From an uncultured Rubellimicrobium sp. (GTDB lineage Bacteria > Pseudomonadota > Alphaproteobacteria > Rhodobacterales > Rhodobacteraceae): a stretch of 10,587 nt of DNA. Under the pieces are notes generated by a model, which made no database searches, had not been told where the DNA came from, and worked only from the letters and a program-made list of their open reading frames with translations. How positions within the stretch are numbered: position 1 is the first letter of the stretch; each line of letters starts with the position of its first letter. Below are positions 1 through 5,886 of the stretch, piece after piece. The translations under genes were made by a program, and so were the position numbers. The stretch is from positions 1 to 10,587 of the forward strand of contig CADCUU010000481.1 in NCBI GenBank assembly GCA_902805995.1. The letters are read 5' to 3'.

Positions 1-122
1 GCAGAGCCGCGACACCTGATGCAAGACTGGACCGATGCGATGATGCCGCAGCCCGGCGGGCGCCCTTGCCCCGGCGGGCCCGGACCGGCAGACTGCGGCG
101 GCCCCGGATGGGAGAGACGATC

Positions 123-1187
123 ATGAACGCGCTGACCGACCTGACCACGGCCGTCCCGGCCCACGCCCCGGAGGGCCACCCCGCCGTGGCGCCCGCCCGG
201 ATCGGCGTGCTCATCGCCAATCTCGGCACGCCCGACAACACGGACTACTGGTCCATGCGCCGCTACCTGTCCGAATTCCTGTCCGACAAGCGGGTGATCG
301 ACTACCCCGCCTGGAAGTGGCAGCCGCTCCTCCAGACCGTGATCCTGGCCAAGCGGCCGTTCACCTCCGGCGCGAACTACCGCAAGATCTGGGACAAGGA
401 GCGCAACGAAAGCCCGCTCCTCACCATCACCAAGGCCCAGACGGAGGGGCTGCGCGACCGGCTCCAGCGGCGGATGGGCGACGGCGTGCGGGTGGAGTTC
501 TGCATGCGCTACGGCAACCCGTCCACCCAGGCGGTCCTGCACCGGATGGTGGAGGAGGGCTGCCAGCGCGTCCTCTTCATGCCGCTGTATCCGCATTACG
601 CGGGGGCGACCTCGGCCACCGCCTGCGACCAGTTCTTCCGGGCGCTGATGGCCGAGACCTGGCAGCCCATCGCCCGCGTGGCGGAGCCCTATTTCGAGGA
701 CCCGGCCTATATCGCGGCGCTGGCGGAGTCCGTGCGGCGCGGCTGGGCGTCCGCGCAGGAGGAGCCCGAGCTACTGGTCTGCTCCTATCATGGCATGCCC
801 AAACGCTACCTGATGCAAGGCGACCCCTACCACTGCCAGTGCGCCAAGACGACGCGCCTCCTGCGCGAGGCGCTGGGCTGGGACAAGACCAAGGTCCGGA
901 CCACGTTCCAGAGCGTCTTCGGCCCGGAGGAATGGCTGAAGCCCTATACGGTCGAGGAGGTCGCGCGGCTGGCGAAGGAAGAAGGCGTGAAACGCATCGC
1001 CGTTTGTGCCCCGGCCTTCTCCGCCGACTGTATCGAGACGCTGGAGGAAATCCAGGAGGAGATCCAGGAGGCCTTCCTCCATGCCGGCGGGCAGCAGTTC
1101 ACCTACATCCCGTGCCTCAACGACGACCCGCAGCATCTGGACGCGCTCGAAGGGGTGATCCTGCGCAACCTCCAGGGCTGGATCTGA
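123..1187 (+). CDS. hemH: Ferrochelatase (protoheme ferro-lyase)
   Basis: This enzyme inserts ferrous iron into protoporphyrin IX, the last step of protoheme synthesis, usually at the inner face of the cytoplasmic membrane. The 354-residue product has the usual bacterial length. Family motifs are visible in order: GVLIANLGTPD near residues 28-38, the Leu-Ser-Glu-Phe-Leu stretch near 49-53, SYHGMP at 221-226 with the expected catalytic His223, FQSVFGPEEWLKPYT near 262-276, and CAPAFSADCIETLEEI near 295-310 with the conserved acidic residues. The position often filled by Arg or Lys in FQS(R/K) is Val265. The start at 123 is chosen because GGAGAG at 111-116 sits 6 bases upstream. The frame stays open further 5', but that extension is Arg/Pro-rich and has no ribosome-binding site. 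There is no C-terminal cysteine cluster like that of the iron-sulfur ferrochelatases. The family call is firm. Confidence 0.97.
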   Translation: MNALTDLTTAVPAHAPEGHPAVAPARIGVLIANLGTPDNTDYWSMRRYLSEFLSDKRVIDYPAWKWQPLLQTVILAKRPFTSGANYRKIWDKERNESPLLTITKAQTEGLRDRLQRRMGDGVRVEFCMRYGNPSTQAVLHRMVEEGCQRVLFMPLYPHYAGATSATACDQFFRALMAETWQPIARVAEPYFEDPAYIAALAESVRRGWASAQEEPELLVCSYHGMPKRYLMQGDPYHCQCAKTTRLLREALGWDKTKVRTTFQSVFGPEEWLKPYTVEEVARLAKEEGVKRIAVCAPAFSADCIETLEEIQEEIQEAFLHAGGQQFTYIPCLNDDPQHLDALEGVILRNLQGWI

Positions 1188-1199
1188 GGCCGTCCGGCA

Positions 1200-1227
1200 T
1201 GGACGCCGCGCGGGATCGACGTATCTA
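1200..1227 (+). promoter_or_regulatory. Weak candidate promoter for the binding-protein gene
   Basis: TGGACG at 1200-1205 and TATCTA at 1222-1227 are separated by 16 bases. They form a partial match to a housekeeping -35/-10 pair in the 97-base gap before the binding-protein gene. TATCTAGAA is the only AT-rich island in this gap. The match is imperfect, and transcription could equally read through from hemH. Confidence 0.22.
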
Positions 1228-1284
1228 GAAGACGCTGTCCCGGACCCCTGCGGGCCAGCGCTGTTCCGACGTGGAGGAGGAGCC

Positions 1285-2598
1285 ATGTCGATCGCTCGCA
1301 GCCTTGTCCTGCTGGCCTGCGCGCTGGCAGGCCCCCTCGCCGCGCAGGACGCGGTGACGCTGACCATCGCGACGGTGGACAACCCGGACATGATCCGTAT
1401 GCAGGAGCTGTCCCAAGTCTTCGTCGCGGAAAACCCCGGCATCGCCCTCGAATGGATCACCCTGGGCGAGGGGGAGTTGCGCCGCACGGTGGAGACGGAC
1501 ATCGCGCTGGGCGGGGGCCGGTTCGACGTGCTGACGCTCGGCACCTACGAGGTGCCGATCTGGGGCGCGCGCCACTGGCTCGTGCCGCTGGACGACCTCC
1601 CCGCCGAGTACGAGATCGAGGATCTCCTGCCCTCCATCCGCGACGCGCTGTCGGTCGAGGAGACGCTGTTCGCCGCGCCGTTCTATGGCGAGTCGTCCTT
1701 CACGATGGCGCGGACGGACCTGCTGGACAGCGCGGGCCTGACCCTTCCCGACGCCCCGACCTGGGACGACATCCGGGCCGCGGCAGAGGCGTTCCACGAT
1801 CCCGACGCCGGCATCCACGGCATCTGCCTGCGCGGCAAGCCGGGCTGGGGCGAGAACATGGCCCTTCTGGGCGCCATGGCGAACTCGCTCGGTGCGCGCT
1901 GGTTCGACGAGGACTGGCGCCCGCAGTTCGACAGCCCCGAATGGCGCGCCACGCTGGACCTGTATCTGGACCTCATGGCGCTCGCGCCCCCGGGGGCGGA
2001 GTCGCACGGGTTTAACGAGATCCTGGCGATGTTCCAGGCCGGAAGCTGCGGGATCTGGGTCGATGCCACTGTGGCAGCCTCGTCAGTGAACGACCCGGAG
2101 GACTCGGTGGTGGCAGGGCGGGTCGGCTTCGCTCTGGCGCCCGATGCAGGGCTCGGGCGGCGCGCCAACTGGCTCTGGGCCTGGGCGCTGGCGGTGCCCG
2201 CGTCGTCCGACGCCCCGGAGGAGGCGCGGCGCTTCGTGGCCTGGGCCACGTCGCGCGGCTACACCTCGCTGGTCGCCGAGCGCGAGGGCTGGGCGGCGGC
2301 CCCCCCGGGCACGCGCCTGTCGCTTTACGCCAACCCCGACTACCTGGCCGCCGCGCCCTTCGCGCGCCTCGTGCTGCGGTCGATTCAGGAAGCCGACCCC
2401 AAGAACCCCGCCGTGGAGCCCGTGCCCTATACCGGCATCCAGTTCGTCGCGATCCCGGAGTTCCAAGGCCTGGGCGACGCCGTCGGGCGCGAGGTCGTGG
2501 CGGCGCTGACCGGGGCCAAGAGCGCGGAGGAGGCGCTGGCCTCGGCGCAGGAAACGGCGCTCCAGCTCATGACCGCGGCCGGGTATCTGCGCGACTGA
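1285..2598 (+). CDS. SmoE-like sugar/polyol ABC transporter substrate-binding protein (family 1), orphan
   Basis: This is a periplasmic solute-binding protein of ABC family 1. It most resembles the sorbitol/mannitol-binding SmoE group as I know it. The 437-residue product begins with a Sec signal peptide (hydrophobic residues about 5-20, ending in GPLAAQ). Group-typical segments follow: FDVLTLGTYEVPIWG, GICLRGKPGWGENMA, GFNEILAMFQAGSCGIWVDA, WLWAWALAVPAS, PPGTRLSLYANPDYLA and VPYTGIQFVAIPEFQ. The start is set by GGAGGAGG at 1273-1280. No permease or ATPase gene adjoins it: hemH lies upstream and gluconokinase 70 bases downstream. It must therefore work with components encoded elsewhere, or be a relic or a specialised receptor. 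The ligand is inferred only from family resemblance. A gluconate-like or polyol ligand would fit the neighbouring kinase but is not shown by the sequence. Confidence 0.9.
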   Translation: MSIARSLVLLACALAGPLAAQDAVTLTIATVDNPDMIRMQELSQVFVAENPGIALEWITLGEGELRRTVETDIALGGGRFDVLTLGTYEVPIWGARHWLVPLDDLPAEYEIEDLLPSIRDALSVEETLFAAPFYGESSFTMARTDLLDSAGLTLPDAPTWDDIRAAAEAFHDPDAGIHGICLRGKPGWGENMALLGAMANSLGARWFDEDWRPQFDSPEWRATLDLYLDLMALAPPGAESHGFNEILAMFQAGSCGIWVDATVAASSVNDPEDSVVAGRVGFALAPDAGLGRRANWLWAWALAVPASSDAPEEARRFVAWATSRGYTSLVAEREGWAAAPPGTRLSLYANPDYLAAAPFARLVLRSIQEADPKNPAVEPVPYTGIQFVAIPEFQGLGDAVGREVVAALTGAKSAEEALASAQETALQLMTAAGYLRD

Positions 2599-2668
2599 CG
2601 GCGGCGCGGGGGGCTCGACAGGGCCGCGTCCGTCTCCTAGTCCACGACGAGGGCAGGGGAGGAACGTC

Positions 2669-3172
2669 ATGGACGGCCGGGCAGGGCGCTTCGTGGTCAT
2701 GGGCGTATCGGGCGTGGGCAAGACGCAGGTGGGGCTCGCGCTCGCACAGGCGCTGGGCGCGCGGTTCATCGAGGGCGACGACCTCCATCCGGAGTCGAAC
2801 CGGGCCAAGATGGCCGGGGGCACGCCGCTGATGGACGAGGACCGCTGGCCCTGGCTCGACCGTGTCGCGGCGACCTTGGCCGAGGGCGCGCCGCCGGTGG
2901 TGGGGGCGTGCTCGGCCCTGCGGCGGCGCTACCGGGACCGTCTGAGGGCGGGAACGCCGGGGCTCGTGGTGCTGCACCTGACGGGCGACCCCGCGCTGGT
3001 CGGCGAACGGCTCCGCGCCCGAAAGGGCCATTTCATGCCGCCCGCCCTGCTGAGGAGCCAGTTCGACACGCTGGAGCCTCTGGATGCCGGCGAGCCCGGC
3101 TTCGCCGTCCGCGTCGAGCGCCCGATCGAAGAGATCGTGGCCGACCTCCTGAAGGGCATCGCGGCGCTTTAG
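2669..3172 (+). CDS. gntK: Gluconokinase (GntK/IdnK family)
   Basis: This cytoplasmic kinase phosphorylates D-gluconate with ATP to 6-phosphogluconate, which enters the Entner-Doudoroff or pentose phosphate route. The 167-residue product has the length of the small gluconokinases. It shows a P-loop GVSGVGKT at residues 12-19, the family signature FIEGDDLHP at 33-41 followed by SNRAKMAGGTPLMDEDRWPWL, ACSALRRRYRD at about 80-90, and the GHFMPPALLRSQFDTLE lid/substrate region near residues 120-135. GGGGAGGA at 2656-2663 supports the start. The gene follows the orphan binding protein by 70 bases on the same strand, so co-transcription is possible. Its TAG stop shares bases 3169-3172 with the stop of the convergent rpe gene, leaving no room for a terminator between them. 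The family call is firm. Confidence 0.95.
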   Translation: MDGRAGRFVVMGVSGVGKTQVGLALAQALGARFIEGDDLHPESNRAKMAGGTPLMDEDRWPWLDRVAATLAEGAPPVVGACSALRRRYRDRLRAGTPGLVVLHLTGDPALVGERLRARKGHFMPPALLRSQFDTLEPLDAGEPGFAVRVERPIEEIVADLLKGIAAL

Positions 3173-3840
3173 GCCAGCGTGCCCAGCGCGGCGTCCCGGA
3201 GGGCGTTCACGTTGCGCCCATAGGCCTCCGGGCCACCCTGGAACACGGCGGAGCCCGCGACGAGGAGGTCCGCCCCGGCTTGGGCAAGGCTGCGAGCCGT
3301 CTTGAGGGAGACGCCGCCGTCCACCTGGATGCGGATGTCGCGCCCCGCCGTCATGGCCTTCAGGGCGCGGACCTTGTCCACCATGGCGGGGATCAGCGCC
3401 TGCCCGCCAAAGCCGGGGTTCACCGTCATCACGCAGAGGAGGTCGATGTCGTCGAGGAGATGGGCCACGGCCTCGATCCCCGTGCCGGGGTTAAGGGCCA
3501 AGCCCGCCTTGCAGCCCGCCGCGCGCGCCGACTGGAGCGTGCGGTGGATGTGCGGGCCCGCCTCCAGATGCACGGTGATGGAATCGGCCCCGGCCTTGGC
3601 GAAGGAGTCGATGTGGGCGTCCACCGGTGCGACCATCAGGTGCACATCCATGACACCACGGATGTGGGGCCGCAGGGCAGCGCACATCTGCGCGCCGAAG
3701 GTGATGGGCGGCACGAAATGCCCGTCCATCACGTCCACATGGATCCACTCCACCCCGACCTCGCCTAAGGTGCGGCATTCGTCGCCCAGGCGGGCGAAGT
3801 CTCCGGCGAGGATGGACGGGGTGATGGTCACGGGCTGCAT
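3169..3840 (-). CDS. rpe: Ribulose-phosphate 3-epimerase
   Basis: This TIM-barrel enzyme interconverts D-ribulose 5-phosphate and D-xylulose 5-phosphate in the pentose phosphate pathway and, where present, the Calvin cycle. The 223-residue product has the standard length. It contains TPSILAGDFARLG near the N terminus, HVDVMDGHFVPPITFG at 34-49, DVHLMV at 65-70, MTVNPGFGGQ at 138-147, QVDGGV at 172-177 and a C-terminal VAGSAVF phosphate-binding loop. The expected metal and catalytic residues His34, Asp36, His67 and Asp174 are all visible. The frame is open 30 codons further upstream, but that stretch is Pro/Gly-rich. The start at 3840 is preceded by GGAAGGA about 6 bases away and begins directly with the family's N-terminal strand. 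Convergent to gntK, with overlapping stops, and a pathway neighbour of it. Confidence 0.96.
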   Translation of the reverse strand: MQPVTITPSILAGDFARLGDECRTLGEVGVEWIHVDVMDGHFVPPITFGAQMCAALRPHIRGVMDVHLMVAPVDAHIDSFAKAGADSITVHLEAGPHIHRTLQSARAAGCKAGLALNPGTGIEAVAHLLDDIDLLCVMTVNPGFGGQALIPAMVDKVRALKAMTAGRDIRIQVDGGVSLKTARSLAQAGADLLVAGSAVFQGGPEAYGRNVNALRDAALGTLA

Positions 3841-3862
3841 GGGCGGTCCTTCCGGGGGGCAT

Positions 3863-3887
3863 GGCCGGGGAGGCATGGACCCCGGCC
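3863..3887 (-). other. GC hairpin in the rpe leader
   Basis: GGCCGGGG at 3863-3870 and CCCCGGCC at 3880-3887 form a perfect 8-base-pair inverted repeat with a 9-base loop. It ends 22 bases before the rpe start codon on the transcribed strand. If the weak promoter upstream is real, the hairpin lies near the 5' end of the rpe mRNA and could affect its stability or translation. The structure is seen in the sequence; any function is inference, and such GC repeats also arise by chance in DNA of this composition. Confidence 0.4.
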
Positions 3888-3901
3888 GCTCTGGTGCGCC
3901 A

Positions 3902-3930
3902 GATATTCCGGGAGGCGTCGCCAAAGGCAA
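3902..3930 (-). promoter_or_regulatory. Weak candidate promoter for rpe
   Basis: Read on the minus strand, TTGCCT (3930-3925) is followed 17 bases later by AATATC (3907-3902), overlapping TATCTG. This is the only AT-containing patch between the end of the upstream transpeptidase gene and rpe. Both boxes match consensus only partly. Confidence 0.25.
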
Positions 3931-3949
3931 CGGGGGGCCGGACCCCCCG
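3931..3949 (-). terminator. Candidate terminator after the first L,D-transpeptidase gene
   Basis: On the minus strand CGGGGGG pairs with CCCCCCG around a 5-base loop. It lies 17 bases past the TAG stop of the transpeptidase gene and is followed by TTGCCTTTGG, a poor T-tract. A smaller hairpin (CGCCG/CGGCG, 3951-3963) sits just before it. The position directly after a gene end and before a same-strand promoter candidate supports a terminator role. The weak T-run leaves efficiency uncertain. Confidence 0.45.
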
Positions 3950-3966
3950 CCGCCGGATCGGCGTCC

Positions 3967-4569
3967 CTAGATCAGCATGACCTGCGTGCCGACATTGGCG
4001 AACGAGAAGAGTTCGGTGATGTGCTCGTTGTAAAGGCCGATGCAGCCGTTCGAGGAGCGGCGGCCGATCTTGCGCGTGTCGTGGGTGCCGTGGATTCGGT
4101 AGTACTGCCACGACAGATAGAGCGCATAAGGCCCGAGCGGGTTCATCGGATCGCCGCCTGCGACCATTTCGGGCCATTCGGGGTTGCGCTCGCGCATCGA
4201 AGGCGTGGGACGCCACGGCGGCGCGACGACCTTGTCCACGACCTCCGTCTGGCCCAGGCGGGTCAGCTCGTCGGTGAGGGGGACGGAGGTCGGGTAGAGG
4301 CGGTAGACCGACTGGTCCTCGCTCCAGAAGTGGAGAGCGCGCGACTGGATGTCGCACAGGATCACGCCACCCTGTGTGGTCGAGAAGTAGTCCTGCCAGT
4401 TCAGCGTCCGGAAGCTCGACACGTTGTGGCGGGTGGATTGGGAGATCTCGCGCTCCATCTCCGTGGAGTTGGCCTGCTGCGCGAGCGCGGGCGCGGCCAG
4501 TCCTGCGCCCAGGAGCGCCGCCCCTGCGCCCAGGAGCATCCTGCGATTGATCCCGTTGCGATCGGCCAT
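3967..4569 (-). CDS. Exported L,D-transpeptidase (YkuD/ErfK family), twin-arginine-type signal
   Basis: This is a predicted periplasmic L,D-transpeptidase that forms 3-3 peptidoglycan cross-links or anchors proteins to peptidoglycan by a Cys-dependent exchange. The 200-residue precursor starts with NRRMLLGAG at 8-16, then a hydrophobic core and a likely signal-peptidase site after Ala30 (ALA before QQ). This suggests Tat or Sec export. The YkuD active site is HGTHDTRKIGRRSSNGCIG, with His160 and nucleophile Cys176. The residue two after the Cys, commonly Arg in SxGC(I/V)R, is Gly178. The start at 4569 is chosen because AAGGGGA (4583-4577) lies 7 bases upstream. An alternative ATG 21 codons into the open frame's 5' extension has no such site. 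It is divergent from the CAP lipoprotein gene. The family is sure; the exact reaction and export route are inferred. Confidence 0.92.
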   Translation of the reverse strand: MADRNGINRRMLLGAGAALLGAGLAAPALAQQANSTEMEREISQSTRHNVSSFRTLNWQDYFSTTQGGVILCDIQSRALHFWSEDQSVYRLYPTSVPLTDELTRLGQTEVVDKVVAPPWRPTPSMRERNPEWPEMVAGGDPMNPLGPYALYLSWQYYRIHGTHDTRKIGRRSSNGCIGLYNEHITELFSFANVGTQVMLI

Positions 4570-4732
4570 GTGCCTGTCCCCTTTTGCCATGTTCGTGATC
4601 GGAGCGTTACAGATGCCCACGCCAGGGCTCAATTCAAGGAGTCGTCAGAAGGGCCCGGAGAGGCCGTTCCCGTTTGAAACCCTCGGGCCACGCCGCTAAG
4701 GAGGCCGGGGACAAACGGCAAGGGGAATTGTG
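4570..4732. promoter_or_regulatory. Divergent intergenic region with candidate promoters both ways
   Basis: This 163-base gap separates two divergently transcribed envelope genes, so promoters for both should lie here. Toward the CAP lipoprotein, TTGAAA at 4674-4679 precedes CTAAGG (4696-4701) by 16 bases. Toward the transpeptidase, overlapping TTGAAT and TTGAGC (4637-4627, minus strand) lie upstream of TGTAAC near 4611-4606. All -10 boxes are weak. The strand logic is solid; the individual boxes are low-confidence. Confidence 0.35.
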
Positions 4733-5251
4733 ATGCAGCGCAGGGCGATGTTGGCGGGTGTGGCGCTCCTGGGGCTCGCGGCCTGCGGGACGGGGCGGCC
4801 GGCCCGGCCGCTGGTGGGCGAGGACGGCCTGCCGCTGCCCACGCTTTATCGCATCACGCCCGAGATGGAGGCCGAGATCGGCTACCGCATGGCCGAATCG
4901 GTGAACACGCTGCGGCAGGCCGGGGGCGCGGGCCCCGTGACGCTCGACCCCCAGCTGACCGCCGCGGCGGCCACGCACAGCCGCGACATGGCGGTGCAGA
5001 ACCGGCCCTGGCATTTCGGCTCGGACGGGTCGTCGGCGGTGGATCGGCTCAACCGCGTGGGCTATCGGGGCCGGCTCGTGGGAGAGGTGATCTCCGAGAC
5101 CTACGAGACGGAGCTGCAGACGCTGGCCGCCTGGATGCAGGACCCGCGCACGCGGCAGGTGATCCTCGACCCCACGGCCTCGCGGCTGGGGCTGGCGTGG
5201 TTCCAGGAGCAGAGCGGCAAGATCTGGTGGACGATGGTGCTGGCCGCCTGA
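4733..5251 (+). CDS. CAP/SCP-domain lipoprotein
   Basis: This is a predicted lipoprotein carrying a CAP (SCP/PR-1-like) domain, a fold found in many secreted bacterial proteins of mostly unknown molecular activity. The 172-residue precursor begins MQRRAMLAG, has a short hydrophobic core and a lipobox LAAC with lipidated Cys18. Gly at the +2 position suggests outer-membrane sorting by the E. coli rule. The CAP domain spans about residues 45-172: LTAAAATHSRDMA with His82, WHFG with His94, VGEVI with Glu118, AAWMQDPRTRQVILDP, and a terminal strand KIWWTMVLA. These match the conserved His/Glu positions of the CAP cavity. AAGGGG at 4720-4725 sits 7 bases before ATG 4733, favouring it over the adjacent GTG at 4730. 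The gene lies between two L,D-transpeptidase genes, suggesting a cell-envelope role. The domain is certain, the function unknown. Confidence 0.9.
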   Translation: MQRRAMLAGVALLGLAACGTGRPARPLVGEDGLPLPTLYRITPEMEAEIGYRMAESVNTLRQAGGAGPVTLDPQLTAAAATHSRDMAVQNRPWHFGSDGSSAVDRLNRVGYRGRLVGEVISETYETELQTLAAWMQDPRTRQVILDPTASRLGLAWFQEQSGKIWWTMVLAA

Positions 5252-5260
5252 GGCCGGATC

Positions 5261-5285
5261 AGGGACCGCCGTACGGGCGGTCCCT
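5261..5285. terminator. Strong hairpin between convergent genes, probable bidirectional terminator
   Basis: AGGGACCGCC (5261-5270) and GGCGGTCCCT (5276-5285) form a perfect 10-base-pair stem with a 5-base loop. The element lies 9 bases after the CAP lipoprotein stop and 11 bases from the stop of the convergent transpeptidase gene. The downstream T-tract is minimal on either strand, which is common in GC-rich genomes. Its placement between two gene ends makes a terminator the best reading. Confidence 0.7.
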
Positions 5286-5296
5286 TGGCCCTTGCG

Positions 5297-5809
5297 TCAG
5301 GGCTGGATCAGGATGGTCGTGCCGTCCTGGACCATGGCGTAGATGTCTTCCATCTCTTCGTTGGTCACGGCGATGCAGCCGGCGGTCCAATCCGTGGTCC
5401 GGTGCTTTTCGTGCGGGGTGCCGTGGATGAAGATGTCGCCCCCGGGCTTCACGCCCATGGCCTCGGCCAGGGCCACATCGTTCGTGTTCGGGTAGGAGAT
5501 GCCGATCGAGAGGTGATAGCTTGAATTCGGGTTGCGCCGGTTGATCATGTAATAGCCTTCGGGCGTCTTCCCGTCGCCTTCCATGCGCTTGGGCCCGACC
5601 GGGTCCCCGCCGAGCTGGATGTCGAAGGCACGGACCGCGGTGCTTCCGCTCAGCAGGTACATGCGGCGGGCGGCCTTGTTGACCACGATCCCCGTCACCG
5701 GCGGGCCGCTGTAGGACTTGAACTTGCTCGGGGCCGTCGTCCCGCATCCCGCGAGCGAGGCTGCGGCCAGGACGGCCGAGCCGCCCAGAAGGAATCGCCT
5801 GGTAATCAT
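5297..5809 (-). CDS. Lipoprotein L,D-transpeptidase (YkuD family)
   Basis: This is a second predicted L,D-transpeptidase, only about 24% larger than its YkuD domain. The 170-residue precursor opens MITRRFLLGGS, a good twin-arginine-like n-region, followed by a hydrophobic core and lipobox LAGC with Cys22 as the lipidated residue. Gly follows at +2. The YkuD domain runs from about residue 40: VNKAARRMYLL, GDGKTPEGYYMINRRNPNSSYHLSIGISYPN, and the active site HGTPHEKHRTTDWTAGCIA with His129 and nucleophile Cys145. The residue two after the Cys is Ala rather than the common Arg. The ATG at 5809 is preferred over the adjacent GTG at 5812 because AGGCGA lies 5 bases upstream of it; this site is weak. 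It is convergent to the CAP lipoprotein and 77 bases downstream of the RNA methyltransferase. It belongs to a different subtype from the first transpeptidase. Confidence 0.92.
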   Translation of the reverse strand: MITRRFLLGGSAVLAAASLAGCGTTAPSKFKSYSGPPVTGIVVNKAARRMYLLSGSTAVRAFDIQLGGDPVGPKRMEGDGKTPEGYYMINRRNPNSSYHLSIGISYPNTNDVALAEAMGVKPGGDIFIHGTPHEKHRTTDWTAGCIAVTNEEMEDIYAMVQDGTTILIQP

Positions 5810-5840
5810 CACTGTCGCCTGTCCGGTCTAGCGCCGTTCA

Positions 5841-5876
5841 CGAGGAACCCTAGCGTAAGTTCCTCGCTTGCGCGAG
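5841..5876 (-). other. Two overlapping, mutually exclusive inverted repeats in the methyltransferase-transpeptidase gap
   Basis: On the minus strand, CTCGC-GCAA-GCGAG (5876-5863) gives a 5-base-pair stem capped by a GNRA-type tetraloop. CGAGGAAC (5866-5859) and GTTCCTCG (5848-5841) give an 8-base-pair stem with a 10-base loop. The two stems share bases 5863-5866, so only one can form. The element lies 10 bases after the methyltransferase stop and ends 31 bases before the transpeptidase start. It could be a terminator, a processing site or an operator. There is no T-run. Confidence 0.4.
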
Positions 5877-5886
5877 TCCGCAGACG

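Noticed and set aside
52..79. Direct repeat CCCGGCGGGC (52-61 and 70-79)
   Set aside because: It is a short GC-only repeat in a region of extreme GC content with no further copies, so chance is sufficient.
1..126. Possible 3' end of an upstream gene, either ending at TGA 17-19 or overlapping the hemH start at 124-126
   Set aside because: Too little sequence is visible. The longer reading is Gly/Pro-rich without protein character, and the shorter gives only five codons.
123..1187. Iron-sulfur cluster in the ferrochelatase, suggested by many cysteines including HCQC
   Set aside because: The C-terminal cysteine ligand cluster known from [2Fe-2S] ferrochelatases is absent; the scattered cysteines do not form a recognised ligand set.
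1191..1205. Hairpin CGTCC-GGCAT-GGACG after hemH as a terminator
   Set aside because: The stem is only 5 base pairs and there is no T-tract.
2908..3768. A + strand open frame spanning the end of gntK and most of rpe
   Set aside because: It crosses two well-supported genes in other frames and has no family features.
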